This document shows, piece by piece, positions 7,516 through 17,795 of a stretch of 46,258 nucleotides of DNA (within the stretch, counting starts at the first letter, position 1; every line of letters begins with the position of its first letter). Where the stretch lies: contig PTLL01000011.1 of NCBI GenBank assembly GCA_002938315.1, positions 1-46,258 on the forward strand, in the 5' to 3' direction. Below the pieces are notes generated by a model. The model worked only from the letters and a program-made list of their open reading frames with translations, did no database searches and had not been told where the DNA came from. Made by a program: the position numbers and the translations under genes. The stretch comes from Alphaproteobacteria bacterium MarineAlpha3_Bin2. GTDB lineage: Bacteria > Pseudomonadota > Alphaproteobacteria > Rhodospirillales > Casp-alpha2.

Positions 7516-8229
7516 ATGGCCCAAATGACAGCACTCGCCGCTGAAGTGCGAGAAGGAACAGGCACCGGCGCCGCCCGTCAAATCCGACGCGCCGGTCGCA
7601 TCCCCTGTATCATCTACGGGAACAAGGAAGATTCGGTGTTGATTTCCATCAATCCCCTGGATCTTCAAAAGCAGCTTCGCGGCCCCGGATTTTTCGCCCG
7701 CGTCTTCGAAATCGAAGTCGGCGGCAAGAAACATCGTGTGCTGGCTCGCGACCTACAGGTCGACCCGGTCACCGATCGCCCCATTCATGTGGACTTCATG
7801 CGCTTCAGCGCCACCACCCGGCTCAACATCGATGTCCAGGTGGTGTTTGATAATCATGAAGAAAGCCCCGGCCTTAAACGCGGCGGCGTTCTCAACGTCG
7901 TCCGGCATACCGTTGAAATGCGCTGCAACCCGGACAACATTCCGGAAAGCATCATGGTTGACCTGACCGGGATGGATATCGGCGACAGCATCCATATCGG
8001 CGCCATCGAGCTTCCGGAAGACGCCGAACTGACCATCGCCGACCGTGACTTCACCATCGCCACCATCGCCGCCCCGACGCTCTTGGTCGAAACCGAGGAC
8101 GAAGAAGACGAAGAAGAAGGCGAAGAGGGCGAAGAAGGCGTCGAAGGTGAAGAGGGCGTCGAAGGCGAAGAAGGCGAAGCGGCAGAAGGTGAAGAAGGCG
8201 AAGACAAAGCCGAGGCCGACAAAGAGTAA
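7516..8229 (+). CDS. rplY: Large ribosomal subunit protein bL25 (general stress protein Ctc type)
   Basis: A 237-residue long-form L25/Ctc/TL5 protein that binds 5S rRNA. Residues about 1-95 are the L25 domain (GTGAARQIRRAGRIPCIIYG, VLARDLQVDPVTDRPIHVDF) and about 100-190 the TL5 C-terminal domain (SPGLKRGGVLNVVRH, DIGDSIHI). The last 45 residues are an acidic low-complexity tail of Glu-Gly-Glu repeats (EEGEEGVEGEEGVEGEE), longer than in most relatives. A strong Shine-Dalgarno AAGGAG precedes the ATG. pth follows 32 bp later. Confidence 0.93.
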   Translation: MAQMTALAAEVREGTGTGAARQIRRAGRIPCIIYGNKEDSVLISINPLDLQKQLRGPGFFARVFEIEVGGKKHRVLARDLQVDPVTDRPIHVDFMRFSATTRLNIDVQVVFDNHEESPGLKRGGVLNVVRHTVEMRCNPDNIPESIMVDLTGMDIGDSIHIGAIELPEDAELTIADRDFTIATIAAPTLLVETEDEEDEEEGEEGEEGVEGEEGVEGEEGEAAEGEEGEDKAEADKE

Positions 8230-8261
8230 CCCCACCCGTCCGCCTGAGGGGGTTCCCCGTC

Positions 8262-8906
8262 ATGATGCTGTTGGTTGGCCTTGGAAATCCCGGCGCCGGG
8301 TACGCCAAAAATCGCCACAACATCGGCTTTATGGCGGTGGATGCCATCGCCGAGCGTTTTTCGTTTTCTCCATTCCGAAAAAAATTCCAAGGCCAAATCG
8401 CCGAAGGGGTGATTGCCGGTGAAAAGGTGCTGGCCTTGAAGCCGGAAACCTTTATGAACGATTCCGGTCGTTCCGTCGCCGCCGCCGCCACTTTTTACAA
8501 AATCCCCGCCGCCGACATCATCATCCTGCATGACGAAATCGATCTCGAAAGCGCCAAGGTTCGCGTCAAACGGGGCGGCGGCCATGCCGGGCACAATGGA
8601 TTGCGGTCCATCCATGCCCATATCGGTCCCGATTACGCGCGCGTGCGGTTAGGCGTCGGCCATCCCGGCGATAAGGACAAGGTCTCTGGCCATGTGCTCA
8701 AGGATTTCGCCAAGGGAGACGCGGTGTGGCTGGAAAAGGTTCTGGATGCCCTTTCCGAAAATGCCGGGCTGTTGATTGAAGGCAAAGACAGCGACCTGAT
8801 GAGCAAATTGGCCAACGCCGTCAACCCGCCCCGGGAATCGAAGCCCAAACCCGAGCTAAAAACCGAAAAAGACGGAGACGACGAAGGCAGCGACGATGGG
8901 GTTTAA
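8262..8906 (+). CDS. pth: Peptidyl-tRNA hydrolase
   Basis: A 214-residue enzyme that releases peptides from peptidyl-tRNA dropped by stalled ribosomes. The N-terminal LLVGLGNPG (3-11), the catalytic histidine in NRHNIGF (H19), N66 in KPETFMNDSG, D91 in LHDEID and GGGHAGHNGLRSI (105-117) are all present. The C-terminus carries about 25 charged residues (RESKPKPELKTEKDGDDEG) beyond the usual end. The start has two adjacent ATGs (8262 and 8265). The first gives the coordinates here. The last 11 bp overlap the start of ychF, implying translational coupling. Confidence 0.94.
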   Translation: MMLLVGLGNPGAGYAKNRHNIGFMAVDAIAERFSFSPFRKKFQGQIAEGVIAGEKVLALKPETFMNDSGRSVAAAATFYKIPAADIIILHDEIDLESAKVRVKRGGGHAGHNGLRSIHAHIGPDYARVRLGVGHPGDKDKVSGHVLKDFAKGDAVWLEKVLDALSENAGLLIEGKDSDLMSKLANAVNPPRESKPKPELKTEKDGDDEGSDDGV

Positions 8907-9978
8907 CTGCGGCATCGTCGGGCTTCCCAACGTCGGAAAGTCGACATTATTCAACGCGCTCACCCAATCACAGGCGGCCGAGGCCGCTAATTTTCCGTTC
9001 ACCACCATCGAGCCCAACATCGGCCGGGTGTCGGTGCCGGATGGTCGCCTGGACGCCTTGGCCGATATCGCCAAGCCGGAAAAGGTGGTGCCGACGCGGT
9101 TGGAATTCGTCGATATCGCCGGGCTGGTGAAAGGCGCTTCCAAGGGCGAGGGGCTGGGCAACAAATTCCTCGGCAATATCCGCGAGGTCGACGCCATCGT
9201 CCACGTACTACGCTGCTTCGACACCGACACCCCCGCCGACCCGGTCGGTGACGCCGACGTGGTGGCGACAGAACTGATGTTGGCGGACATGGAAAGTTTG
9301 CAGAAACGCACTGATAACCTGATCAAGAAAAGCCGCGGCCAGGACAAGGCGGCCACCGCCGAACTGGCGCTGGTGGAGCGCACGCTCAAGCTTCTCGAAG
9401 ACGGTGCGCCGGCGCGCAAGTTGGACGTTGACCCGGAAGAGGCCAAGACCTTCCGCATGCTTAGCCTGCTTACGGCGAAGCCGGTGCTTTATGTCCTCAA
9501 CGTCGATGAGGACAACACCGCCACCGGCAATGCCGCCAGCGAGAAGGCCGCCGTCATGGCCGAAGGGGAAGGTGCCGGCTCGGTAATCATTTCGGCTAAG
9601 ATCGAAGAAGAGGTGGCGCAACTGAGCGACCCTGAAGAGCGCCGTGAATTTCTGGAAAGTCTGGATCTTTCTGAGACCGGCCTGGACCGGATGATCCGCG
9701 TCGGCTACACGCTGTTGAATTTAATCACTTTCCTTACCGCAGGGCCGAAAGAAGTGCGCGCCTGGACGGTGGAGAAGGGCGCCACGGCGCAAGAAGCGGC
9801 CGGCGCCATCCATACCGATTTCGCCAAGGGCTTCATCGCCGCGGAAACGATTGCCTACGACGATTATATTGGGCTCGGCGGCGAGCTGGCGGCCAAGGAA
9901 GCCGGAAAGATGCGCGCCGAAGGCCGCGACTACATCGTCAAGGACGGCGACGTGCTGTTGTTCCGGTTTAACGTTTAA
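8896..9978 (+). CDS. ychF: Redox-regulated ATPase YchF (Obg-family)
   Basis: A 360-residue YchF/OLA1 protein. The P-loop GLPNVGKS is at residues 9-16, the switch and G3 segments VDIAGLVKGASKGEGLG follow near 76-92, and the altered G4 motif (LNVDEDN) explains why the family prefers ATP over GTP. The C-terminal TGS domain ends in the canonical DYIVKDGDVLLFRFNV. Family members bind ribosomes and take part in stress responses. It overlaps pth by 11 bp. Confidence 0.95.
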   Translation: MGFNCGIVGLPNVGKSTLFNALTQSQAAEAANFPFTTIEPNIGRVSVPDGRLDALADIAKPEKVVPTRLEFVDIAGLVKGASKGEGLGNKFLGNIREVDAIVHVLRCFDTDTPADPVGDADVVATELMLADMESLQKRTDNLIKKSRGQDKAATAELALVERTLKLLEDGAPARKLDVDPEEAKTFRMLSLLTAKPVLYVLNVDEDNTATGNAASEKAAVMAEGEGAGSVIISAKIEEEVAQLSDPEERREFLESLDLSETGLDRMIRVGYTLLNLITFLTAGPKEVRAWTVEKGATAQEAAGAIHTDFAKGFIAAETIAYDDYIGLGGELAAKEAGKMRAEGRDYIVKDGDVLLFRFNV

Positions 9979-10124
9979 ATAGAACGACACTACCAAATTG
10001 CCATAACTGTTTCCGGCATTTAAATTTCGGGGGTTCCAGTTGGGCAAAACTTTTTTATCCCTTTGATTGAAGCTTTTGGGGCGTTGAAAATTCAGGAGCC
10101 GAAATCATTCAAGGGAAGTTAAAT

Positions 10125-10161
10125 CGATAAAACTTCTGAATAATAAAAACACCTTTATCGA
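10125..10161. promoter_or_regulatory. Inverted repeat upstream of the dienelactone-hydrolase-like gene
   Basis: TCGATAAA (about 10125) and TTTATCGA (ending near 10161) form an 8-bp perfect inverted repeat about 25 bp apart in an AT-rich stretch upstream of the promoter at 10177-10204. It may be a regulator site or a chance event. The rest of 9979-10244 holds nothing recognisable. Confidence 0.25.
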
Positions 10162-10176
10162 AACTGGCAACCCCTC

Positions 10177-10204
10177 TTGCCTGTGGGATGGAATGCGCTA
10201 GGCT
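10177..10204 (+). promoter_or_regulatory. Candidate promoter for the methylthioadenosine salvage block
   Basis: TTGCCT (10177-10182), 16 bp, TAGGCT (10199-10204), about 40 bp before the ATG at 10245. A similar pair (TTGCCG-17-CAGGCT) precedes the peroxiredoxin gene, so this may be the housekeeping form in this genome. Confidence 0.45.
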
Positions 10205-10244
10205 AGCGGCCTATGAAAGCATGCACAGGACAGAGGGAGGCGGC

Positions 10245-10915
10245 ATGGGCGAGACGATTACCTTAACGGCCACCGACGGGCACCAATTGGGCGCCTACCG
10301 CGCCGACCCAGACGGTGCGCCGAAAGGCGCCATCATCGTCATTCAGGAGATTTTCGGCGTCAACAGCCATGTTCGCAACGTCGTGGATGGTTTCGCCGCC
10401 GAAGGCTATGTCGCCATCGCGCCGGCCATCTTCGACCGTTTTCAGCGCGATGTGGATCTCGGCTACGAAGATAATGACAAAGCCATCGGCATCGGCCTCA
10501 AGGCCCAGGGCAACGAACACCTCGACCTGGTCATGGCCGATGTCCGCGCCGCCTGGGAGGCGGCGTCCGCGGCCGGAAAAGTCGGCATCACCGGATATTG
10601 CTGGGGCGGTTTCGTCGCTTGGGCGGCCGCTTGCCGGCTCGATTTTGATGCCGCTGCCGGCTATTACGGCGGTGGTATCCTGGCATTGAACGATGAGGAA
10701 CCCAAGTGCCCGACGATCCTGCATTTCGGCAAGCACGACCAATCCATTCCCTTGGATGACGTTGAGGCCATTACCAAAGCGCATCCAGAGGTGCCGGTCT
10801 ATATCTATGACGCCGGGCACGGGTTTAACTGCGATCACCGCCCCGAATACAACGAAGAAGCCACTACCATGGCGTTGAAGCGGACCATGGACCTGTTCAC
10901 CGAGAACGTTGGCTG

Positions 10916-10916
<1 letters not shown>
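10245..10916 (+). CDS. Dienelactone hydrolase family protein
   Basis: A 223-residue alpha/beta hydrolase of the dienelactone hydrolase (carboxymethylenebutenolidase) family. The Cys-Asp-His triad is visible: C119 in GYCWGG, D165 in FGKHDQSIP and H192 in AGHGFNCDHR. E35 in QEIFGVN is the conserved partner of the cysteine. ATG 10245 is chosen over an upstream in-frame ATG (10188) because AGGGAGG (10234-10240) lies right before it. The stop overlaps the mtnP ATG by one base, so the two are co-translated. The substrate cannot be read from the sequence. The genomic link to methylthioadenosine salvage is a hint only. Confidence 0.88.
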
Positions 10917-11815
<899 letters not shown>

Positions 11816-11845
11816 TTAATAAAACCGATTGAGGAAGGACAAGAC

Positions 11846-12142
11846 ATGCCCAAGGCCTATTTGGTATCCGCCTATAACGCCATCAACGACCCCGACAAAC
11901 TGAAAGCCTATGCCGAGCTCGCAGGCCCGGCGGTAACCTCATTCGGCGGCAAATTTCTAGCCCGCGGCGCCAACTTGGCTTGCTATGAAGGGAAAGAGAA
12001 ACTTCGTGCCGTCGTCATCGAATTCGAGAGTATGGACAGGGCGAAAGAATGTCATGAATCAGATGCTTACAAGGAAGCCCTCGCCAACCTGGAGGGCGGC
12101 GCTGTTGATCGCGATTTGTTTATCATTGAAGGCGCCGAATAG
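11846..12142 (+). CDS. DUF1330 domain-containing protein
   Basis: A 98-residue single-domain protein of the DUF1330 family (ferredoxin-like, dimeric alpha+beta barrel fold). It begins MPKAYLVSAYNAINDPDKLK, contains FGGKFLARGA and ends with the ESMDRAKECHESDAYKEA pattern. The function of the family is unknown. A good Shine-Dalgarno (GAGGAAGGA) precedes the ATG. It sits between mtnP and mtnA with gaps of 30 and 15 bp, so it probably belongs to the same operon. Confidence 0.85.
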   Translation: MPKAYLVSAYNAINDPDKLKAYAELAGPAVTSFGGKFLARGANLACYEGKEKLRAVVIEFESMDRAKECHESDAYKEALANLEGGAVDRDLFIIEGAE

Positions 12143-12157
12143 GGACCGACTGTCGGC

Positions 12158-13258
<1,101 letters not shown>

Positions 13259-13273
13259 GCGGCGGCGAATGCC

Positions 13274-14230
13274 ATGAAAATCGTCATCACCGGCGGCTGC
13301 GGGTTCTTAGGAGTAGGCATTGCCCGCAAACTCATGGACCGTCCCGAGATTGACTCCCTGGTATTGTTCGACGCCCACGTGCCGGATGCGTTGCCCAACG
13401 GCCTCGATGACCGGGTCACCATGGTTGAAGGCGATATCTCGGACCGGGTTCAGGTCGCCGCCATCATCGACCGCGACGACATCGGCGTATTTCATCTCGC
13501 CTCTGTGGTCAGCGCCGGCGGTGAGCAGGATTTCGATCTCGCCATGCGGGTTAATTTCGACGGCGGACGGCATATCCTGGAAGCCTTGCGCGCCCGAAAA
13601 GGGACGCCGCGTATCGTGCTTGCCTCCAGCCTCGCCGTGTTCGGCGGCCCGGACATGCCTGAGGCCGTTACCGAGATGACCAGGGTGGTGCCGCAAACCA
13701 CCTACGGCATGACCAAGGCCATCGGCGAGCTGATGATCAACGACTACACCCGCAAGGGCTTTATCGACGGCCGCGCCGCCCGCTTGCCGACGGTAATTAT
13801 CCGTCCAGGTGCGCCCAATGCGGCGGCGTCCGGGTTCGCCAGCGGCGTTTTCCGGGAACCGCTGTCGGGCCAGGACTATGTCCTGCCGGTGGCGATGGAC
13901 ACCCGCATGATGGTGATCGGGGCGCGCAGCGCCATCGCCGGGCTGACCGGCCTGATGGATGCTGATGGCGAAGGGTTGGGTGCGGACCGGGTGGTTAACC
14001 TTCCCAATAATGCCTATGCGGTGACGGATATGATCGCTGCCCTGGAGCGGGTCGCCGCCGAGAACGGGATTACCTTCGGCCCGGTGACGCCGAAACCGGA
14101 CCCCGCCATCGAGGCGATCGTAAAATCCTGGCCGCTGGCCATGGAAGATAGCCGCGCCCGCGCCTTGGGGCTTCCCGCGGATGAAAGCCTGGAGGCCATC
14201 ATCCGCGAATACATCGCGGATTGGCTCTAG
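13274..14230 (+). CDS. denD: NAD-dependent epimerase/dehydrogenase, D-erythronate dehydrogenase (DenD)-like
   Basis: A 318-residue short-chain dehydrogenase. The Rossmann motif is ITGGCGFLGVGIA (5-17), with SSLAVFGGP as the catalytic serine region and TTYGMTKAIGE as the YxxxK motif. The stretch RLPTVIIRPGAPNAAASGFASG is very like D-erythronate dehydrogenases, which oxidise C2 of four-carbon sugar acids. The exact substrate is inferred by likeness only. It follows mtnA after 15 bp and ends tail-to-tail with the efflux pump remnant, the two stops sharing CTAG at 14227-14230. No erythronate catabolic partners (kinase, isomerase) are nearby, so a role on a methylthioribulose-derived sugar is conceivable. 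Confidence 0.72.
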   Translation: MKIVITGGCGFLGVGIARKLMDRPEIDSLVLFDAHVPDALPNGLDDRVTMVEGDISDRVQVAAIIDRDDIGVFHLASVVSAGGEQDFDLAMRVNFDGGRHILEALRARKGTPRIVLASSLAVFGGPDMPEAVTEMTRVVPQTTYGMTKAIGELMINDYTRKGFIDGRAARLPTVIIRPGAPNAAASGFASGVFREPLSGQDYVLPVAMDTRMMVIGARSAIAGLTGLMDADGEGLGADRVVNLPNNAYAVTDMIAALERVAAENGITFGPVTPKPDPAIEAIVKSWPLAMEDSRARALGLPADESLEAIIREYIADWL

Positions 14231-14628
14231 GCTGCCGCTGTTTTTTTCGCGTTCTTTTCCACCGCAGTTCGGCGCCGCGCCAGCCAGTCATGCACGTTGA
14301 CCTTGATCATCAATGCCGACGGCGTCACCACCAGGGTCAGAATGGTGGCAAAGCCGAGCCCGAACACGATCGCCGTGGATAATTGCGACCACCATTGCAT
14401 GGCCGGTGCGCCGATGGAGATTTCACGGATGATAAAGTCGATGTTGACGCCCAGCACCATCGGCAACAGGCCCAGGATTGTCGTCACCGAGGTCAGCAAT
14501 ACCGGCCTGAGGCGCTGTGCACCGGTGCGCGGGATCGCTTCCTTCGCCGTTTTCGTGGTGCCTTTCAGCCGGTCGAAGGTATCGATCAATACGATGTTGT
14601 TGTTGACGCCGATGCCGCCCATAAAGGG
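14227..14628 (-). pseudogene. C-terminal remnant of an RND efflux pump permease
   Basis: About 131 leftward codons encode the very end of an RND-type inner membrane pump: GVNNNIVLIDTFDRLK, then RLRPVLLTSVTTILGLLPM and a last membrane segment with IVFGLGFATILTLVVTPS. Intact relatives have about 1000 residues or more, so close to 90 percent is missing. Just upstream of the ATG at 14622 there are in-frame TAA and TAG codons, and homology stops abruptly at about 14628, where the DNA becomes AT-rich. No Shine-Dalgarno precedes the ATG. This is a truncation relic, not a functional gene. Confidence 0.85.
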
Positions 14629-14762
14629 CTATTATATTGGAGTGATATATATATCGATCCTATATACCAGTCCTATATTTAAGCCAACTGTTTATTATGC
14701 AAGTCTGGCATGTGGATTTTGGATGCGGCTGCTGAAGCAAGCTTAAGGAAAGGAAATGGCCC
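14629..14762. other. AT-rich junction sequence after the pump breakpoint
   Basis: The first 70 bp are strikingly AT-rich (ATATATATAT near 14645) and unlike the surrounding GC-rich DNA. No gene, terminal inverted repeat or target duplication could be identified. The final part carries AAGGAAAGGAAA, the Shine-Dalgarno of the nitroreductase. It is probably the scar of an insertion or deletion. Confidence 0.45.
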
Positions 14763-15476
14763 GTGACCGAGCCGGAAAATGTTATCGCGGATTTAAACGC
14801 GCCCTCTGAAACCGTCGCCGACGCGATCACCAGCCGCAAATCGATCCGCCGTTTCCTGGACGACCCGGTGCCTCAGGAAATGGTTGAAGAACTGCTGACC
14901 ATCGCCAGCCGTGCCCCAAGCGGCACCAATATTCAGCCCTGGCGGGTGTATGCCCTTGCCGGTGGGGTCAGGGCGGCGCTGTCGACGGCAATCGTGAAGG
15001 CGTATGATGGCGACGATACCTATGAGCGGGAATACAATTACTACCCCTTGGAATTCACCGATGTTCACTTGGCCCGGCGCCGCAAGGTCGGTTGGGATCT
15101 CTACGGCTTGTTGGACATCGAAAAGGGCAACAAAGACAAGATGCACGCCCAGCACGGGCGGAATTTCCTGTTCTTCGACGCACCGGTGGGCCTGATCTTT
15201 ACCATCGACCGGGCCCTGCAAATCGGCAGCTGGCTAGATTACGGCATGTTCCTGGAAAATATCATGGTGGCGGCGCGCGGTATGGGGCTGCACACCTGCC
15301 CGCAGGCGGCGTTCGCCAATTACCACGCCATTATTCGCGAACATCTGGAAATTTCCGAAGACGAGGTCGTGGTTTGCGGGATGTCGGTGGGCTATGCCGA
15401 CCCTAACGCCATTGAGAACACCTTGTTCACCGAACGCGAGCCGGTGGAAGGCTTCACCACGTTTATCGACTTTTAG
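14763..15476 (+). CDS. Nitroreductase family protein
   Basis: A 237-residue FMN-dependent nitroreductase-fold enzyme. SRKSIRRFLDDPVP (24-37) is the usual N-terminal FMN phosphate contact, and SRAPSGTNIQPWRVY follows near 48-62. GLHTCPQAAFANYHAIIREHL and CGMSVGYADPNAIEN form the C-terminal FMN region. The start is taken as GTG at 14763, 6-8 bp after AAGGAAAGGAAA. The substrate is unknown. Family members reduce nitroaromatics, quinones or flavins. It stands alone between the pump remnant and the palindromic element. Confidence 0.88.
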   Translation: MTEPENVIADLNAPSETVADAITSRKSIRRFLDDPVPQEMVEELLTIASRAPSGTNIQPWRVYALAGGVRAALSTAIVKAYDGDDTYEREYNYYPLEFTDVHLARRRKVGWDLYGLLDIEKGNKDKMHAQHGRNFLFFDAPVGLIFTIDRALQIGSWLDYGMFLENIMVAARGMGLHTCPQAAFANYHAIIREHLEISEDEVVVCGMSVGYADPNAIENTLFTEREPVEGFTTFIDF

Positions 15477-15479
15477 AGT

Positions 15480-15632
15480 GGTTCAGGACTGATAAAAATA
15501 AATTTGATGGGAGCAGATCGGTTCCTTCGGGAAGACGCGGCGTGCGGCGCGATGTATAAGCATCGGGCAAACGTCACAACGTTCCCGAGGGGCCGAGATG
15601 CCACATCAAATGGTTTTTATCAATCCTGACCC
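15480..15632. repeat. Long imperfect palindrome between convergent genes (MITE-like or bidirectional terminator)
   Basis: The sequence from 15480 reads much like the reverse complement of the sequence ending at 15632. The outer arms match over about 28 bp (15480-15509 GGTTCAGGACTGATAAAAA.. against GGGTCAGGATTGATAAAAA.. from 15632 leftward, then ATTTGATG on both). Shorter matches continue inward (TCGG, CC-TCGGGAA) to a GATG-TATAAG-CATC centre at 15551-15564. The right arm overlaps the last codons and stop of the dehydrogenase gene at 15620. As RNA it would form a very long hairpin on either strand. It resembles a small non-autonomous element, but no target duplication was verified. Confidence 0.55.
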
Positions 15633-16693
15633 GCTCTTATCACCACTTTCAGCGCGTCCTTGCTGATCATGCTTCTGAGCGCGTCTTCGACCTCATCGAT
15701 TGGGCGCTCGGCGGACAATAGAAGCTCCGCCTTGAATTTCGGGTCGGCGAGAAGCGTTAGCGCCTTTTTGATGGTGTCCGGGCGGTGGTGGTAGACGCCT
15801 TTGATGGTTAACTCCGAATAATGAACCCGATGGGTGTCCAGCGCGATGCTGGTGCCGGGCGCGCAGCCGCCGAACAGATTGACCAAGCCGCCCGGCCTTA
15901 CGGATTCAATTGCGTCGGACCAGACCTCGGGGACGCCGGTGGAATCGATGGCGACCCAGGCACCCTTATGATCTTTGGTCGCGGCCATCACGTGTTCCGC
16001 CTGGCCACCGCCACGGACGATTTTGATGGTTTCCGCCGCGCCCAGTTTTTTACCGACGTTTAAGCGGCTGGGGTTGGGGTCGGCCAATATCACCCGGTGC
16101 CCATCCAAGGCCAAGGCGGCGACGAACAGTTGGCCGATGGGGCCGCCGCCGAAGACCACGACCTCAACGGGCCCTTGCCCAGCATACCGGTGCAGATCGC
16201 AAGCATCGATGCCGTGCAGCACGCAGCCCAAGGGTTCGGTCAACGCTGCCTTTGCAAACGACAGGCCGTCGGGGATGGCGTGGGTGTTTAACTCGACGAA
16301 GCGCTGGGGCACCAACAGGTATTCGGCAAAAGCACCGTTGAGGTAGTGCAGGTCTTCGCACAGGTTTTCGCGGCCCAGGCGGCACGGATCGCACGATAAA
16401 CATGGTGCTGAATTGGCGACGACGACGGCGTCTCCTTCTGCAAAATTCTCGACGCCAGGGCCAAGGGCGGCGACGCGACCCGACACCTCATGGCCGAACA
16501 ACGTCGGCACCTTCAGCATGCGGGGGTGGCCGCCGCGCCGGAACACTTTGACGTCGGTGCCACAGGTGGTGGCGGCTTCCATGCCCAGCAAAATTTCGCC
16601 GTCGCCGGGCTCCGGTATGGGAACGTCCTGAATTTCGATGTTCTCAGGCCCCAGCAGCACCGCCCCGCGCATGGTCTTCGGTGATGTCATCAC
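15620..16693 (-). CDS. Zinc-dependent alcohol dehydrogenase (medium-chain), last gene of the pet operon
   Basis: A 357-residue medium-chain dehydrogenase of the threonine/sorbitol dehydrogenase-like group. The catalytic zinc ligands are C44 (TTCGTD) and H68-E69 (GHE). The structural zinc has C98, C101, C104 and C112. The Rossmann motif FGGGPIG is at 181-187. The substrate is not evident. Its ATG overlaps the stop of the upstream dehydrogenase by 4 bp (ATGA type), so the two are translated together. The last codons form part of the palindrome at 15480-15632. Confidence 0.88.
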   Translation of the reverse strand: MMTSPKTMRGAVLLGPENIEIQDVPIPEPGDGEILLGMEAATTCGTDVKVFRRGGHPRMLKVPTLFGHEVSGRVAALGPGVENFAEGDAVVVANSAPCLSCDPCRLGRENLCEDLHYLNGAFAEYLLVPQRFVELNTHAIPDGLSFAKAALTEPLGCVLHGIDACDLHRYAGQGPVEVVVFGGGPIGQLFVAALALDGHRVILADPNPSRLNVGKKLGAAETIKIVRGGGQAEHVMAATKDHKGAWVAIDSTGVPEVWSDAIESVRPGGLVNLFGGCAPGTSIALDTHRVHYSELTIKGVYHHRPDTIKKALTLLADPKFKAELLLSAERPIDEVEDALRSMISKDALKVVIRAGQD

Positions 16694-17775
16694 GACCGTT
16701 CCGCGTTGCGGGATGGGGTGAACAGAACCTTCAAGGCCTGGTGGTTTCTGGCCAAGGATACGCCAGTCTCGAAATCATCCAGGGCCATGGTGTGGGTGAC
16801 CAGGGGCGATGGGTCGAGGTCGCCGCTGCTGAGAAGCTCGAAAATTTCGGCTTGATCTTCCACCGCCGCCGAATAGGTTCCCACGATACGGCGCTCATAC
16901 TTGAACACGGAATTGAGATCGACTTTTGCCGCCTCGTCCCCCGGGGCATGGGCAAACAGCACCACCGAGCCGCCCTGGCGGGTCAGTTGGAGGCCGGCAT
17001 CCAAGGTTTGGCTGCCGCCGACGGTATCGAAGGCAGCATCGACGCCCGTGCCCCCGGTGAATTCCATCACAGATTCCAAGGCTGCTTTGCCGGGTTCCGC
17101 CGTCAAGGCCGCGCCCAGCTTTTCCGCCATGGCGCGGCGTTCCGCAACCGGGTCGATGACCGTCACCGGTATATCAGGGAATACGGCGCCTAACACCAAA
17201 AGATGCAACAACCCCATGCTGCCCGCGCCCATGACCACGGCGGATGGGTTGTTAAGATCGGCCGTTAGGCCGGAGCGGCGGATGCCCCTAAGCACGCATC
17301 CGGCCGGTTCCATGAACACGGCGGCTTCGTCGCTAAGCCCGTCAGGTAGCCGTTTCGCCGCTTGCGCCACGGCGCGTGGCCGGACCAGGATGGTGTCGGC
17401 AAAACCGCCCGGCACCAGCAGGTTTTCCCGGAACACGTCGCACATGGTTTCGTTGCCGCGGCGGCAGTACACACATTCACCGCACGACACATGGTGGGGC
17501 ACCGCGACCCGGTCGCCGATGGAGAATGTATCGACGCCATCGCCGAGCGCAATCACCTCGCCGACCAATTCGTGGCCGAGGACGCTGCCGGGGGCCGCTG
17601 TGCCGGTGTCCAATTTATAGAGATCGGTGCCGCAAAATCCGACGACCCGAAGCGCCAGCAGAATTTCGCCGGCGTCCGGCATCGGCGCCGGGCGTTGTTC
17701 CAAGGCCGTCTTGTCGCCGCCCAGGCAAGCAACGACGGTGTGGGCGTTGTCCATGTTCGGTGCGGTTGGAGTCAT
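16690..17775 (-). CDS. Zinc-dependent alcohol dehydrogenase (medium-chain)
   Basis: A 361-residue medium-chain dehydrogenase, a distant paralogue of the next gene with the same zinc layout: catalytic C48 (GFCGTD) and H68-E69, structural C98, C101, C104, C112. The glycine-rich nucleotide motif is VMGAGSMGLL. MEPAGCVLRGI is a typical post-catalytic segment. It begins 20 bp after the cytochrome c1 stop on the same strand, so it most likely shares the petABC transcript. No sugar-alcohol transport or regulator gene is near to indicate a substrate. Confidence 0.88.
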   Translation of the reverse strand: MTPTAPNMDNAHTVVACLGGDKTALEQRPAPMPDAGEILLALRVVGFCGTDLYKLDTGTAAPGSVLGHELVGEVIALGDGVDTFSIGDRVAVPHHVSCGECVYCRRGNETMCDVFRENLLVPGGFADTILVRPRAVAQAAKRLPDGLSDEAAVFMEPAGCVLRGIRRSGLTADLNNPSAVVMGAGSMGLLHLLVLGAVFPDIPVTVIDPVAERRAMAEKLGAALTAEPGKAALESVMEFTGGTGVDAAFDTVGGSQTLDAGLQLTRQGGSVVLFAHAPGDEAAKVDLNSVFKYERRIVGTYSAAVEDQAEIFELLSSGDLDPSPLVTHTMALDDFETGVSLARNHQALKVLFTPSRNAERS

Positions 17776-17795
17776 GAAAGGCGCGTTCCAGGGAG

